Part shown: one piece after another, positions 26,915-35,993 of the stretch
How the letters are laid out: every line of letters starts with the position of its first letter
How positions within the stretch are numbered: position 1 is the stretch's first letter
Assembly: GCF_001544475.1 (NCBI RefSeq)
Contig: NZ_FCNW02000051.1
Span: 1 to 42,540, forward strand
Reading direction: 5' to 3'
Source of the DNA: Caballeronia humi
GTDB taxonomy: Bacteria; Pseudomonadota; Gammaproteobacteria; Burkholderiales; Burkholderiaceae
DNA: 42,540 bases
Made by a program: the position numbers and the translations under genes
The notes under the pieces: model-generated
The model's database searches: none
The model's input: the letters and a program-made list of their open reading frames with translations, nothing else
What the model was told of the DNA's origin: nothing

Positions 26915-28708
26915 ATGGATACCCGTTCGAGGATCGTCCCGACTGAAAACGCCGCGCCGTCACAAGCGCCGTTCGCCTTACATTCCGTCGACGCCTTTCG
27001 CGCGCTCGACCATACGAAAGAAGCCGCCATTGGCCGCCTGACCGGCGGCTTGTCTCCGGCGGCGCTGTCGCTGGCAGTCGCCGACTGGCTGATCCATCTG
27101 TCGGCCGCGCCCGGAAAGCGGCTCCAGCTTGCCGCTCTCGCCGTCGCGAACGCCCGGCGAATCGGCGACTACATGCTTCGCAGCGCGTTGGGCGGCGCCG
27201 CGCCTGCGCTCACCGCACCCGCGCCCCAAGACCACCGGTTCCGTGCCGATGCCTGGCAGACGGAGCCCTATCGCCTGTGGCTCCAGACATTCCTGCTTAC
27301 CGAACAATGGTGGCAGGCGGCCACGCACGATGTGCCGGGCACGACGAAACATGATGAAGACGTCGTCTGGTTCGGCGCGCGCCAGATGCTCGACGTCGCA
27401 GCACCGAGCAATTCGCCGTTCACCAACCCCGAGGTCGTGCAGCGCACGAACGCGACGCTCGGCGCGAACCTTCTGCAAGGCGCCCTTCATGCATTCGATG
27501 ACGCTCGACGCCAGGCAGGCGGACAGCCTGCCGCCGGCATCGACGCGTTCAAGGTCGGCGTCGCCCTCGCCGCGACACCGGGCAAGGTCGTGTTTCGCAA
27601 TCATCTGATCGAGCTCATCCAGTACAGCCCGACGACCGCCAAGGTCGTCGCGGAACCGGTGCTGATCGTGCCCGCGTGGATCATGAAGTACTACATCCTC
27701 GACCTTTCGCCGCACAACTCGCTGGTCCGTTTCATGGTCGCACAGGGCTATACGGTGTTCTGCATCTCATGGCGCAATGTTGGCGCCGAGGATCGCGAGT
27801 TGAGTCTCGAGGACTATCGGACACAGGGCGTCATGGCCGCGCTCGACGCCGTGACGGAGATCGTGCCCGGACACCGGGTCCATGCGACCGGGTATTGCCT
27901 CGGCGGCACGCTCTTGTCCATCGCCGCAGCGGCGATGGCGGGCGTCGGCGACGAACGGCTCGCCTCGGTATCGCTCTTCGCGGCGCAAACCGACTTCACG
28001 GAGCCGGGCGCGCTGCAACTGTTCATCGACGACAGCGAGGTCTATTTCGTCGAGAGCATGATGTGGTCGAAGGGTTATCTCGACGCCAGCCAGATGTCGG
28101 GGGCCTTCCAGATGCTGCAGTCGAACGATCTGATCTGGTCTCACGTCGTTCACGATTACATGCTCGGCGACGCGACGCCGATGTTCGACATGATGGCCTG
28201 GGATGCGGACTCCACGCGCATGCCGTACCGGATGCATTCCGAGTATCTGCGCCAGCTCTTCCTCGACAACGACCTGGCTGCGAGCCGTTATCGCGTCGAC
28301 GGGCGGCCGGTTTCGCTGCGCAACATCCACGCGCCGATGTTCGTGGTCGGCACCGAGAGCGACCATATCGCACCGTGGCGCTCGGTCTACAAGATCCATT
28401 ACGTCTCGCAAACCGACGTCACCTTCGTGCTGACGAGCGGCGGTCATAACGCGGGGATCGTCAGCGAACCGGGACATGCGAACCGGCATTTCAGGATCGA
28501 GCACGCGGCGGTGGACGACCTTCGTGTCGGCCCCGACGAATGGCTCGCCTCCGCCGCGCCGCAGGACGGTTCGTGGTGGACCGAATGGGCCCGCTGGTTC
28601 GACGCACGCTCGACGCCGGAACGCGTGGCACCGCCGCCCATGGGCCTGCCGCACCGCGAGCCTGCGGCACTGCCGGACGCGCCCGGCACCTACGTGCTTC
28701 AGCCCTGA
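26915..28708 (+). CDS. phaC: Polyhydroxyalkanoate synthase, class I
   Basis: A 597-residue PHA/PHB synthase that polymerises (R)-3-hydroxyacyl-CoA into storage granules. The N-terminal domain is poorly conserved; the alpha/beta-hydrolase core starts at about residue 240 (PAWIMKYYILDLSPHNSLVR). The lipase-like box G-Y-C-L-G-G contains the nucleophile C328, and the catalytic His is in SGGHNAGIVSEPG near residue 510. A strong ribosome site precedes the ATG. PHB synthesis consumes acetyl-CoA and NADPH and can act as an electron sink when oxygen is limiting. It heads an apparent operon: 9 bases separate it from maoC-pta, which overlaps ackA. An FNR box lies upstream. Intact. Confidence 0.95.
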   Translation: MDTRSRIVPTENAAPSQAPFALHSVDAFRALDHTKEAAIGRLTGGLSPAALSLAVADWLIHLSAAPGKRLQLAALAVANARRIGDYMLRSALGGAAPALTAPAPQDHRFRADAWQTEPYRLWLQTFLLTEQWWQAATHDVPGTTKHDEDVVWFGARQMLDVAAPSNSPFTNPEVVQRTNATLGANLLQGALHAFDDARRQAGGQPAAGIDAFKVGVALAATPGKVVFRNHLIELIQYSPTTAKVVAEPVLIVPAWIMKYYILDLSPHNSLVRFMVAQGYTVFCISWRNVGAEDRELSLEDYRTQGVMAALDAVTEIVPGHRVHATGYCLGGTLLSIAAAAMAGVGDERLASVSLFAAQTDFTEPGALQLFIDDSEVYFVESMMWSKGYLDASQMSGAFQMLQSNDLIWSHVVHDYMLGDATPMFDMMAWDADSTRMPYRMHSEYLRQLFLDNDLAASRYRVDGRPVSLRNIHAPMFVVGTESDHIAPWRSVYKIHYVSQTDVTFVLTSGGHNAGIVSEPGHANRHFRIEHAAVDDLRVGPDEWLASAAPQDGSWWTEWARWFDARSTPERVAPPPMGLPHREPAALPDAPGTYVLQP

Positions 28709-28717
28709 GAGCGAGCC

Positions 28718-30124
28718 ATGAACGACGACCTGCTGCTTCACAACCGCACGTTCGATGAACTCACGCTCGGCGAGTCGGCATCGCTCGTGCGCACTGCCGG
28801 GCTCGACGATATCCAGTTGTTCGCCGCGATGTCGGGCGACGTCAATCCCGCCCATGTCGACGCGGCGTTCGCCGCACACGATATGTTCGGCCATGTCGTT
28901 GTGCAAGGCATGTGGACGGCCGGGCTGATCTCGGCGCTGCTCGGCACGAGACTGCCGGGGCCCGGCACGATCTATCTCGACCAGGACCTGCAGTTCCGCC
29001 ACCCGGTCGTGCCCGGCGATGTCGTCACGGCCACCGTGACCGTCAAGGAGAAGCGCGCGGACAAGCGGATCGTCCTGATGGATACGCGCTGCACCAATCA
29101 GCGCGGCGACATCGTGCTGACGGGCATGGCCACGGTGATTGCGCCGGCTGAACCGATCGTCTGGCCGAGGATGGCGCGGCCCGACGTATTGGTGCGCAGG
29201 CACGATCGCTACGACGCCTTCATGCGCGAAGCACGTGCGCTTCCCGCCCTGCGCACGGCGATCGTTCATCCATGCTCACCGGAGGCGATCAAGGCCGCCA
29301 TCGAGGCACGCGACGAAGGCTTGCTCGATCCCGTGCTGATCGGCCCCGAAGCGAAGATTCGAGCGGCGGCAGAAGAAGCGCAGGTGAGCCTCGACGGCGT
29401 GAGCATCGAGGCGGTGGCGCACAGCCATGCGGCGGCCGCGCGTGCCGTGGCCATGGGCGCGGCGGGCAAGGTCGAGGCGCTGATGAAAGGCAGCCTGGAA
29501 ACGCATGAACTGCTCGCGGCGGTCGTGGACCGTGGCTCGAACCTGCGGACCGAACGGCGCATCAGCCACGTCTACGCGATGGACGTGCCCGGCTATCCGA
29601 AACCGCTCTTCGTCACCGACGCCGCCGTGAACATTACGCCGTCGCTGGAGGAAAAGCGCGACATCTGCCAGAACACGATCGACCTGCTGCATGTGCTCGG
29701 CATCGAGCAACCGCGGCTTGCCGTGCTTGCCGCCGTGGAAACCGTCAATCCGCGCATGCCGACCACGCTCGACGCCGCGGCGCTCACGGTCATGGCTGCG
29801 CGCGGCCAGATTCGCGGCGCGCTCGTCGATGGCCCGCTCGCCTTCGACAATGCCATCAGCATGGCGGCGGCCAGGACCAAGGGCATCGTCTCGCCGGTGG
29901 CGGGCCAGGCGGACATCCTGCTCGTGCCCGACCTGGAGGCCGGGAATATGCTCACGAAGCAACTGATGTACTTCGGGGGCGCCGATGGTGCCGGCCTCGT
30001 GCTCGGCGCGCGCCTGCCGATCATCATGACGAGCCGCGCCGACAGCCTCCGCTCGCGGCTCGCTTCCGTCGCGCTGGCGAAGATCGTCGCCGCACGGACG
30101 CTGCGCGGCGCCGCATTGCCGTGA
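28718..30124 (+). CDS. MaoC-like enoyl-CoA hydratase fused to phosphate acetyltransferase
   Basis: A 468-residue fusion. Residues 1-150 are a hot-dog-fold (R)-specific enoyl-CoA hydratase of the PhaJ/MaoC type, with the D-x4-H catalytic element in SGDVNPAHVDAAFA. Residues 170-465 are a phosphate acetyl/butyryltransferase (AIVHPCSPEAIKAAIEA, then LMKGSLETHELLAAVVD, LFVTDAAVNITP, LDAAALTVMAARGQIRGALV). Bifunctional proteins of this kind are known in proteobacteria. It would supply (R)-3-hydroxyacyl-CoA to the adjacent PhaC and interconvert acetyl-CoA and acetyl-P, linking phosphoketolase to storage. It overlaps ackA by GTGA (30121-30124), so translation is probably coupled. Intact. Confidence 0.92.
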   Translation: MNDDLLLHNRTFDELTLGESASLVRTAGLDDIQLFAAMSGDVNPAHVDAAFAAHDMFGHVVVQGMWTAGLISALLGTRLPGPGTIYLDQDLQFRHPVVPGDVVTATVTVKEKRADKRIVLMDTRCTNQRGDIVLTGMATVIAPAEPIVWPRMARPDVLVRRHDRYDAFMREARALPALRTAIVHPCSPEAIKAAIEARDEGLLDPVLIGPEAKIRAAAEEAQVSLDGVSIEAVAHSHAAAARAVAMGAAGKVEALMKGSLETHELLAAVVDRGSNLRTERRISHVYAMDVPGYPKPLFVTDAAVNITPSLEEKRDICQNTIDLLHVLGIEQPRLAVLAAVETVNPRMPTTLDAAALTVMAARGQIRGALVDGPLAFDNAISMAAARTKGIVSPVAGQADILLVPDLEAGNMLTKQLMYFGGADGAGLVLGARLPIIMTSRADSLRSRLASVALAKIVAARTLRGAALP

Positions 30125-30834
30125 GCGCCCCGCTGCTGCTCACCTTCAATCCTGGATCGTCGACGGTCAAGATCGGCCTTTTCAATGTCACGGCCGATGG
30201 CGCCAGGCGCATCGGTCAGGGCACGATCGACTTCCAGCATGCCCCGCTGTTGCTGCATCTCGTCGGTGGCGACAAGACCCGCGAGATCCCCTTGCAGGCA
30301 AGCGTCACGGAAGACCTGCACGACGTGCTGGACGAAACGCTGAACTGGTTCGCGACGCACTTTTCGCTGACCGACCTCGTCGCCGTCGGGCATCGCGTGG
30401 TGCATGGCGGTGACGCGTTCGCCGGTCCGGTTGCGATCACAGACGCAACGCTTGCCGCCATCGTCGAACTCGTGCCGCTCGCACCGCTGCATCAGCCGCA
30501 AAGCGTACGGCTCATTCGCGCGATCCGGCACCTGCGGCCGCACCTGCTGCAATCGGCGTCGTTCGATACGGCCTTTCATCGCACGCAAACGGATCTCGTG
30601 CGGCGCTTCGCCCTGCCTCGCCGGTTCTTCGACAACGGCGTCAAGCGCTACGGCTTCCACGGACTCTCGTACCAGTTCATTGCTCGCGCGCTGGCGCGCC
30701 AGTCGCAGCGCTTGGCCGCGGGCAAAGTGATCGCCGCGCACCTGGGAAGCGGCGCGAGCCTGTGCGCGATGAGCGCGGGCTCAAGCCGCGACACCAGCAT
30801 GGGCTTTTCGACCCTCGACGGCATTCCGATGGCC
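30121..30834 (+). pseudogene. ackA: Acetate kinase, truncated
   Basis: Starts with GTG overlapping the maoC-pta stop. The first 238 residues are acetate kinase: LLTFNPGSSTVKIGLF with the family N-x-G-S-S-S/T-x-K motif, VGHRVVHGG, ASFDTAFH, KRYGFHGLSYQ, IAAHLGSGASLCA and MGFSTLDGIPM. After PMA, near 30835, similarity stops; about 160 C-terminal residues, including much of the ATP-binding domain, are gone, and 18 unrelated residues follow to a stop near 30891. Beyond the junction the DNA is the 3' part of a minus-strand lectin gene. The enzyme would have made ATP from acetyl-P, so its loss would remove the energy-yielding end of the phosphoketolase route unless another copy exists. Confidence 0.9.
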
Positions 30835-30835
30835 A

Positions 30836-31244
30836 ACGGTTCCCAACCATTTTGCGAGGGCAACCAACTATGGCCGTTCCACGCTTTGTGATACATCTGG
30901 TTGTCGGTGCCCAGTGCGATTAGGTTGAGACGATTCCGCTCCCCAGAAACCGCTGCTGGAGAGCTTCTAAAACTGCCGCCGAGTGGCTCCCATTCACGCT
31001 GCGAAGGAAGCCAACAGGTGCCATTCCACGCTTTGTGATACATCTGGTTGTCGGTGCCTACGCCGAATATGTCAAGGCGGTTCGGTCCCCACGAAACGCA
31101 GGCGACCGAACTCTTTTTTCGACCGACCTGCGCGAGCACAGGGGTATGACCGCCTATCGCTGCTAAACCCGCAAAGCCAAGCAGCGATACACTGCCAATT
31201 TTTGTAAGCACCCGACGACGCAACGCTTTGTTAATAACCTGCAT
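30836..31244 (-). pseudogene. Secreted PLL-type (DUF346-repeat) lectin, truncated
   Basis: The start is firm: AAGGAGG precedes the ATG at 31244. Residues 1-40 are a signal sequence (SVSLLGFAGLAAIGG, ending in VLAQ). Then come beta-propeller-type repeats with the core SWGPNRLDIFGVGTDNQMYH, KAWNG, WLPSQ and WEPLGG; the second copy begins 49 residues later. Repeats of this kind form the fucose-binding propellers of PLL-like lectins and related DUF346 proteins. Such proteins carry seven repeats or more; here only about two remain before the deletion junction with ackA at about 30835. An FNR-type box is about 107 bases upstream. If expressed, the open frame runs antisense into ackA to 30648, giving a chimeric tail. 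Confidence 0.65.
30877..31058. repeat. 35-bp direct repeat, 147-bp period, in the lectin gene
   Basis: The same 35 bases occur at 30877-30911 and 31024-31058. They encode the repeated TDNQMYHKAWN segment. The near-perfect DNA identity shows recent duplication or gene conversion between propeller blades. Confidence 0.9.
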
Positions 31245-31344
31245 ACGGCCTCCTTAATCATAGAGCTTCGTTTGATATCTAGTCCGCCATAAGCAAGCGC
31301 TGCTTAGTGCTGCTCCATAATCAGAGATATAGAGTCGGGACGGA

Positions 31345-31358
31345 TTGACTTGAATCAA
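31345..31358. promoter_or_regulatory. FNR/Anr box (lectin)
   Basis: TTGACTTGAATCAA, second half-site perfect. Centre about 107 bases before the lectin start on the minus strand. This is the last such box in the window. Confidence 0.75.
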
Positions 31359-31564
31359 AAGGGTGAAGCCCAACGCCAGGAACGCGCTTCGTCGCGCGGT
31401 GCCTTGTCGGGTCAGCTACTAGGTCTGCGCGGTATGCCGCACCACTGCCTCTACCGAAACAGAGGGTCGGTGAAGAAAGCAACAGTCGCACCACGGGTTC
31501 CGGCCCGCGGACGCCGCGGCACTGGTCTCGCAACAAGAAGCGGGCCATAGCCCGCTTCGCACAT

Positions 31565-32344
31565 TCAAGCCGCCGAAACTCCTGTGACAGCGCCCGCCGG
31601 TTCGTCTGCAACAGCCGGAGATGCCGGATCGAGGTTCTGCTCGGCGATCAGCAAGAACAGGCTCTTCGGATTTGGCAGGAACTCACCCTTGTTCGCCCCA
31701 GCGACGATCATCTTGGTCTTCTGCATGATCGTCACCGTGTTGCGGCCCATCGCGCGCGCAGCGCTCGGGGAATACGGCTTCGCAATCAGATTCTTGTGGA
31801 GGTTCCCGTTGTCGCCCGTCGTGATCTTCCCGTCGGCGGCGAGCACGTCGAGCGCACGCTCGAGGATCTCGTTCGGCTTCGCGGTCTTGCCCGAGAGGAA
31901 GTCGAGCAAGATGCTCGCACTATTCTTCACCTTCACGCTCATGGCGTCGATCACCGCGAGCGTCTCAACCTGCTTCGCTTTCAAGGCGTCACCTTCGAGG
32001 TCGGCGTCTGCGATCTCGAGGACGAGGACGAGGTAGTTCCCGAGATTCGTCCCCAGGCGCGCTTTGATGCGATCCGTCTTGTTCGCGTAGTGGACGCGCT
32101 GGCTGCGCGCTTTCGCGGCTGCTTCCGTAAGCGTCGCGCGAGGGGTCACGCGACGTGTACACACTTCTGCAGGCTTAAGCCAGACGTAGGCAGGAGTCGA
32201 ACGTTCAGCCACGGAAACCGCACGCGGGTTCGGGATGCGGCCCGACCGGACGTGATCGGCGCGTCGACCGACGGTTGCCATCACGGATGGACCTGCGCAA
32301 CCATTTGGAAATGTGCCATAACGGCATGGAGAAACCACGCGCAA
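31565..32344 (-). CDS. Hypothetical protein
   Basis: An open frame of 259 residues. The first 80 residues are Arg/Pro-rich and not protein-like, so the true start is probably internal, possibly near residue 80. The later part is clearly coding in style: KQVETLAVIDAMSVKVKNSA, SILLDFLSGKTAKPNEILER and TIMQKTKMIVAGANKGEFLP, ending in a Pro/Ala-rich tail. Two short helical segments around LVLVLEIADADLEGDALKAK suggest an alpha-helical cytosolic protein. I recognise no family. It lies between the low-oxygen locus and a secreted exoprotein and may be of mobile origin. Confidence 0.5.
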   Translation of the reverse strand: MRVVSPCRYGTFPNGCAGPSVMATVGRRADHVRSGRIPNPRAVSVAERSTPAYVWLKPAEVCTRRVTPRATLTEAAAKARSQRVHYANKTDRIKARLGTNLGNYLVLVLEIADADLEGDALKAKQVETLAVIDAMSVKVKNSASILLDFLSGKTAKPNEILERALDVLAADGKITTGDNGNLHKNLIAKPYSPSAARAMGRNTVTIMQKTKMIVAGANKGEFLPNPKSLFLLIAEQNLDPASPAVADEPAGAVTGVSAA

Positions 32345-32547
32345 ATACCAAGGTGATTCGAGTGATGGCCAAATCGGGCTCTGACAGGTAGAAACGATCT
32401 CCGCTCAACGTTGGGATCGCGGACGTCACGGTGAAGAGACGCGCTACCTCCTCCCGTTCTTCCACGACGATGAGAAGGCAGTCGATGTGACGTCGAAGCA
32501 GTGAACGTCCGGGCGCGCGTTACCGCAACGGCTGGTCGCGACGCCGT

Positions 32548-34920
32548 CTAATATCGAAGCCTGGGAAAGCCCCACAGTTCTGGTGGTTCCCAGACGCCGC
32601 GTGCGCTGAAGTCCCATGTCGGCCCGTAGCTCGCCGACTTGGCAAGACCTGCGGCAGTCAAGCCACTCGTTGCGGGAAGCGTGTTACCCCGACCCACCGC
32701 TGTCACTGCGTCTCCAACATCCTTACGCCAGAAGACATCTGGTGCAATCGTGCCGACGTTGACGCCAGCGACGCCACCGAGCGGAGCGCCACTAAGAGTC
32801 GTGCTGGTATGGGCGTCGGTGACCGACTGCGAAAGGGAGCCAGAGTTCGAGCCGATCAAACCGCCGACAGTCCCGCCTGCGCTGATAGCCGGTAACATTA
32901 CCTGGCCGACGGAGGCCGATTGCTCGATATGGCCGCGATTCTCGCCTGCGACGCCGCCGGCCGGCCCGTGCTCGCTCGTAACGTCGCCTCCAGCTGCAGC
33001 ACGAATAACGATTCCCTCGTTGACGCCCACCGCACCGCCGGTCGCCGCACCGCCCGACACCGCGGTGTATTCACTCCTCGTTTTCGCGAGCACGCCGCGA
33101 TTGATACCCACGATGCCCCCCGTAGCGGTGGTGCCTCCGCGCACGGTCCCGTAGGTGAAAACGTCGATTATCAGCCCGTCGTTGCGCCCCGCTATCATGC
33201 CTAGCGCGCCTTCGCTCGCCGTGGCCGAGCCGTCGGTCAAAGCAAAGTCACGGACCACCGCCCCCTCGCCGACCACGCCAAAGAGACCGGTAGTCGAACT
33301 GGAATTGGTATTGCGCGCGTCTATGCTTACAGAGAAGAGCCCGCCGCCGCCGTCGAACTGTCCGGCGAACGGATGCTCCGCACTACCGATGGGCGCTGGC
33401 AGCGCGCCACCGTTGAAAAAGCTCTTTACGCGATAGTTGCCAGCGAGGTTGTCGTAGATAGCGCTGAAGTCGGTGGGATCGTTGATCTGCATGTAGCCGG
33501 TGATTTGAGTCTTCAGCCCGCTCAGGTGTGCCGGTCGCCACGCCAGGTTGCTGTGCTGCACGCCGGGACCATATAAGCCGTTGCGGTCGTAATACATCTC
33601 AACGAGACCAGTGCTGCGACACCAGTCGAGCACGCCGTAGTTCGACACACTCCCGCCGTTGTTGGCTCCCAGAGCGTCAGCGGCAACGGTGAACTTTCCG
33701 CTACCTGCGTTGGCGACGGTCACGCCCGGTGAGAAAGTCACTGAATGCCGCGTGCGGAAGTAGAACGGCGCTGCGCCTGTCCAGCGCACATCGCCGCCCA
33801 CGACGATGTCGCCCGTGCGCCGAGGCGGATACGCGTCCGCGGTATCGACCGTCACCGCCGTCCCGGAAGACAGACTGTGCGAAAGCGTTCGCCCCAACGC
33901 CGAATCGATGGTCAGCTCAGGTATGGTGATGTTCAACGAATCTGCGTGCAACGTGGCATCACCCATGCTCATGCGGTCGGCGGTGATGGCCACTTCGCTC
34001 GGCGGTCCCGTACCCTTGTCCGCGGTAATTGTCGCGCCGTTAGCCTGGACCCGCCCGGTCTGCGCGACGAGCCACACGTGCCCGCCACGCTCGGCAGTGC
34101 CAGTTGCATGGAGTTCCCTGTTGCGCCCTGCGAGCGCGAAAACATTGCCGTCGGCGGCTTCGATCGCGATCTGTGCCGCGCGGATGACGCCCGCGTTCAG
34201 CGCAGTGCCGCCACTGCCGAGCTCAATGTACGCTATGTAACCGAGTCGCTCGTAAAGCGGAATGAGCACCTTCTCTCCGACTGCCAGTTGCGCAAGACCC
34301 TTGTCCGCGCGCAGTTCGCCCGCGTTCACAACCTTGTTACTTGCGATCAGGAAGACGTCGCTGCCGGTCGACTCGATCTTCCCGAGATTGACGATCTTTC
34401 CGTCTGACTTTCCCGTTAGCGACACCTGGGGAAAATAGCGCATGAAGTCATCGTTCGTGACATTGAGCGTCGATGCCACGAAGCGCCCACCCGTCGTCAC
34501 AACGCCGGTGCGTCCAACTACCACCCCGTGCGGATCGAGCAGATACACGTCGCCGACGCCGGTGAGTTTGCCGTCGATGGTGGCGACGCCCGGCCCAGTC
34601 ACGCGGTTCAGCGTCGCGCCATTCGGGTTGTCGATGGATACCGCGTGCGCCTTGCCGATCACGAAGCTGTTCCAGTCGATGATGGCCGTCGGCGTGGTCT
34701 GTGTAATGGCGAGAGTCGTGCCATTGGTCGCCATCGAGCCTGCGCCCCCGACGAACCTTCCGCCGCTTGGAAGCGGGCCTGCGCCGAAGGCAGGCATGGT
34801 CATGCTGGCAAGCACGATCGCGGCCAGCGGCCTTGATTTTGGTCGATATTGCCGCACAAGCGAGCTGCTGACTGGCTGCGGCGCATGCTTCGAAAGGAGG
34901 TGCATCGAAAGAACGCGCAT
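32548..34920 (-). CDS. Two-partner-secretion exoprotein with GLUG repeats
   Basis: A 790-residue secreted protein. GGGAGG precedes the ATG. An extended signal region (KSRPLAAIVLASMTMPAFGA) is followed by a TPS/hemagglutination-activity domain to about residue 270, with NPNG in SIDNPNGATLNRVTG and VYLLDPHGVVVGRTGVV. This domain docks TpsA proteins on a TpsB outer-membrane porin. From about residue 540 there are about seven GLUG-type repeats (for example TGLFGVVGEGAVVRDF, TGGIVGINRG, AGGVAGENRG, VGGLIGSNSGSLSQS), and the protein ends WDFSARGVWEPPELWGFPRL. HMW-like adhesins are larger. No TpsB gene is in the window, so the partner would be encoded elsewhere. Intact. Confidence 0.88.
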   Translation of the reverse strand: MRVLSMHLLSKHAPQPVSSSLVRQYRPKSRPLAAIVLASMTMPAFGAGPLPSGGRFVGGAGSMATNGTTLAITQTTPTAIIDWNSFVIGKAHAVSIDNPNGATLNRVTGPGVATIDGKLTGVGDVYLLDPHGVVVGRTGVVTTGGRFVASTLNVTNDDFMRYFPQVSLTGKSDGKIVNLGKIESTGSDVFLIASNKVVNAGELRADKGLAQLAVGEKVLIPLYERLGYIAYIELGSGGTALNAGVIRAAQIAIEAADGNVFALAGRNRELHATGTAERGGHVWLVAQTGRVQANGATITADKGTGPPSEVAITADRMSMGDATLHADSLNITIPELTIDSALGRTLSHSLSSGTAVTVDTADAYPPRRTGDIVVGGDVRWTGAAPFYFRTRHSVTFSPGVTVANAGSGKFTVAADALGANNGGSVSNYGVLDWCRSTGLVEMYYDRNGLYGPGVQHSNLAWRPAHLSGLKTQITGYMQINDPTDFSAIYDNLAGNYRVKSFFNGGALPAPIGSAEHPFAGQFDGGGGLFSVSIDARNTNSSSTTGLFGVVGEGAVVRDFALTDGSATASEGALGMIAGRNDGLIIDVFTYGTVRGGTTATGGIVGINRGVLAKTRSEYTAVSGGAATGGAVGVNEGIVIRAAAGGDVTSEHGPAGGVAGENRGHIEQSASVGQVMLPAISAGGTVGGLIGSNSGSLSQSVTDAHTSTTLSGAPLGGVAGVNVGTIAPDVFWRKDVGDAVTAVGRGNTLPATSGLTAAGLAKSASYGPTWDFSARGVWEPPELWGFPRLRY

Positions 34921-35424
34921 GACCGCCTCCCTGGCGCGCAGAGCGAGTCCGGTTGACGATGCGCCGCGCCACGTGCGATAGCAGATTGGGGCTTAAAACC
35001 GATTGCATCGCCGGTAAGGCAATGCTAGGTGCTCGCACGTCCCTTTTCAAGGACCGTGTCGTCTGAGTAGCAGTTGTTGTCTGCGCAGATGTTGCGCGCT
35101 CCCTTGCACGCAAAAAAAGTAGACGCACGTTTCTCTCAGCCGTGCCGGTTTGCGTTCTACGGATGATCGCATCCCGCCAGCAGTCGAAAGTCCAGCGTTT
35201 CGAACACCGTTTGGCTCTTTCCCCGTCTCAGTGCCTGCGACAGGGATTTGACGGGCATCGCCGCTAGGCAAGCAGTCTTCAGGGGTCGATCGAAACAGCG
35301 GAATGCCGCTCTTGTCGAACAAGCTAGCGCGGCGGCATAGGCCATGGCAGAACAAGCGAATAGCCTTCGCCATCCGCCCGGCTTGATTTCTCATGTGCGG
35401 GACCCGCGCAGGCGTCACGCGCAT
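34921..35424. other. No recognisable gene
   Basis: Open frames (notably minus strand 35047-35424) are low-complexity in composition, with many Arg, Ser and Cys residues and no family features. No strong regulatory signal was seen. Confidence 0.45.
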
Positions 35425-35661
35425 TCACGGGCGCGGCGTAACGATTGTGAACAACAGATTGAAGCTGTCAGTCAGTGATAGCAGTTCCGTAAGCTTGCCG
35501 CGATCGCCCGTCAATTTAGCGCGGCCAGCTTGCAATTCCTTGTCCAGATTTGACTCGTGCAACATGTTTATATACGCGGACCCCACGCTGAGCACCGGAT
35601 TATGAAGCGCCGCAAAGCGGCGCACTGAAGCCGCACGGCGGCTCGACGGCGGAGCATCCAC
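35425..35661 (-). pseudogene. Possible C-terminal remnant, SCP2-like domain of an alkyl sulfatase
   Basis: The last 50 residues, INMLHESNLDKELQAGRAKL then GDRGKLTELLSLTDSFNLLF and TIVTPRP, resemble the very end of the SCP2-like C-terminal domain of SdsA/BDS1 alkyl sulfatases, where a G-D-x-x-x-L-x-x-L-L-x-L-x-D block is followed by F-x-I-V-T-P. The preceding residues of the open frame are not family-like, and there is no metallo-beta-lactamase domain nearby. I read it as the tail of a deleted gene. Because the match is short and recalled rather than searched, confidence is low; it could also be a small independent orphan. Confidence 0.35.
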
Positions 35662-35712
35662 AAAGGCCGATAAGCAGTCTGCAAGTGCTCGGATGTTTCG
35701 GTATTTGCAAAG

Positions 35713-35979
35713 TCACCCGGACGTACCAACGCTTCGATCAATATTACTGGGAGCGCTTCTTTTCTCGTCCACCATCAACCCGTCAAACGCTTCCCGAGCG
35801 TCCCTCAATTCCTGCATCGCGGCGGCAAACCGCGCCAATTCAAGCGTGGCCGGAGTATGTGTGGCGCCGTCTGAAAAATGTGCATCAAGTGCAATCGAGG
35901 CAGCCTGCGCTTCACGCGCGGCATTCGCGACACGCTTAAGCGCCCTCGCCTCGCTTGATTTATTTTCGCTCTTCGTCAT
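35713..35979 (-). CDS. Small hypothetical protein
   Basis: An 88-residue, Ala-rich, helical protein (SEARALKRVANAAREAQAAS, then LELARFAAAMQELRDAREAF). There is no signal peptide or known motif and I recognise no family. It starts 14 bases after the stop of the upstream small gene on the same strand (in the restored frame), so the pair looks like a two-gene unit. The ribosome site is weak. Composition and helical periodicity suggest it is real. Confidence 0.5.
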   Translation of the reverse strand: MTKSENKSSEARALKRVANAAREAQAASIALDAHFSDGATHTPATLELARFAAAMQELRDAREAFDGLMVDEKRSAPSNIDRSVGTSG

Positions 35980-35993
35980 CGTGCGTCCGGGTC

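Noticed and set aside
27767..29269. 500-residue open frame antisense to phaC and maoC-pta
   Set aside because: A shadow of two well-supported genes, with no recognisable domain and no ribosome site.
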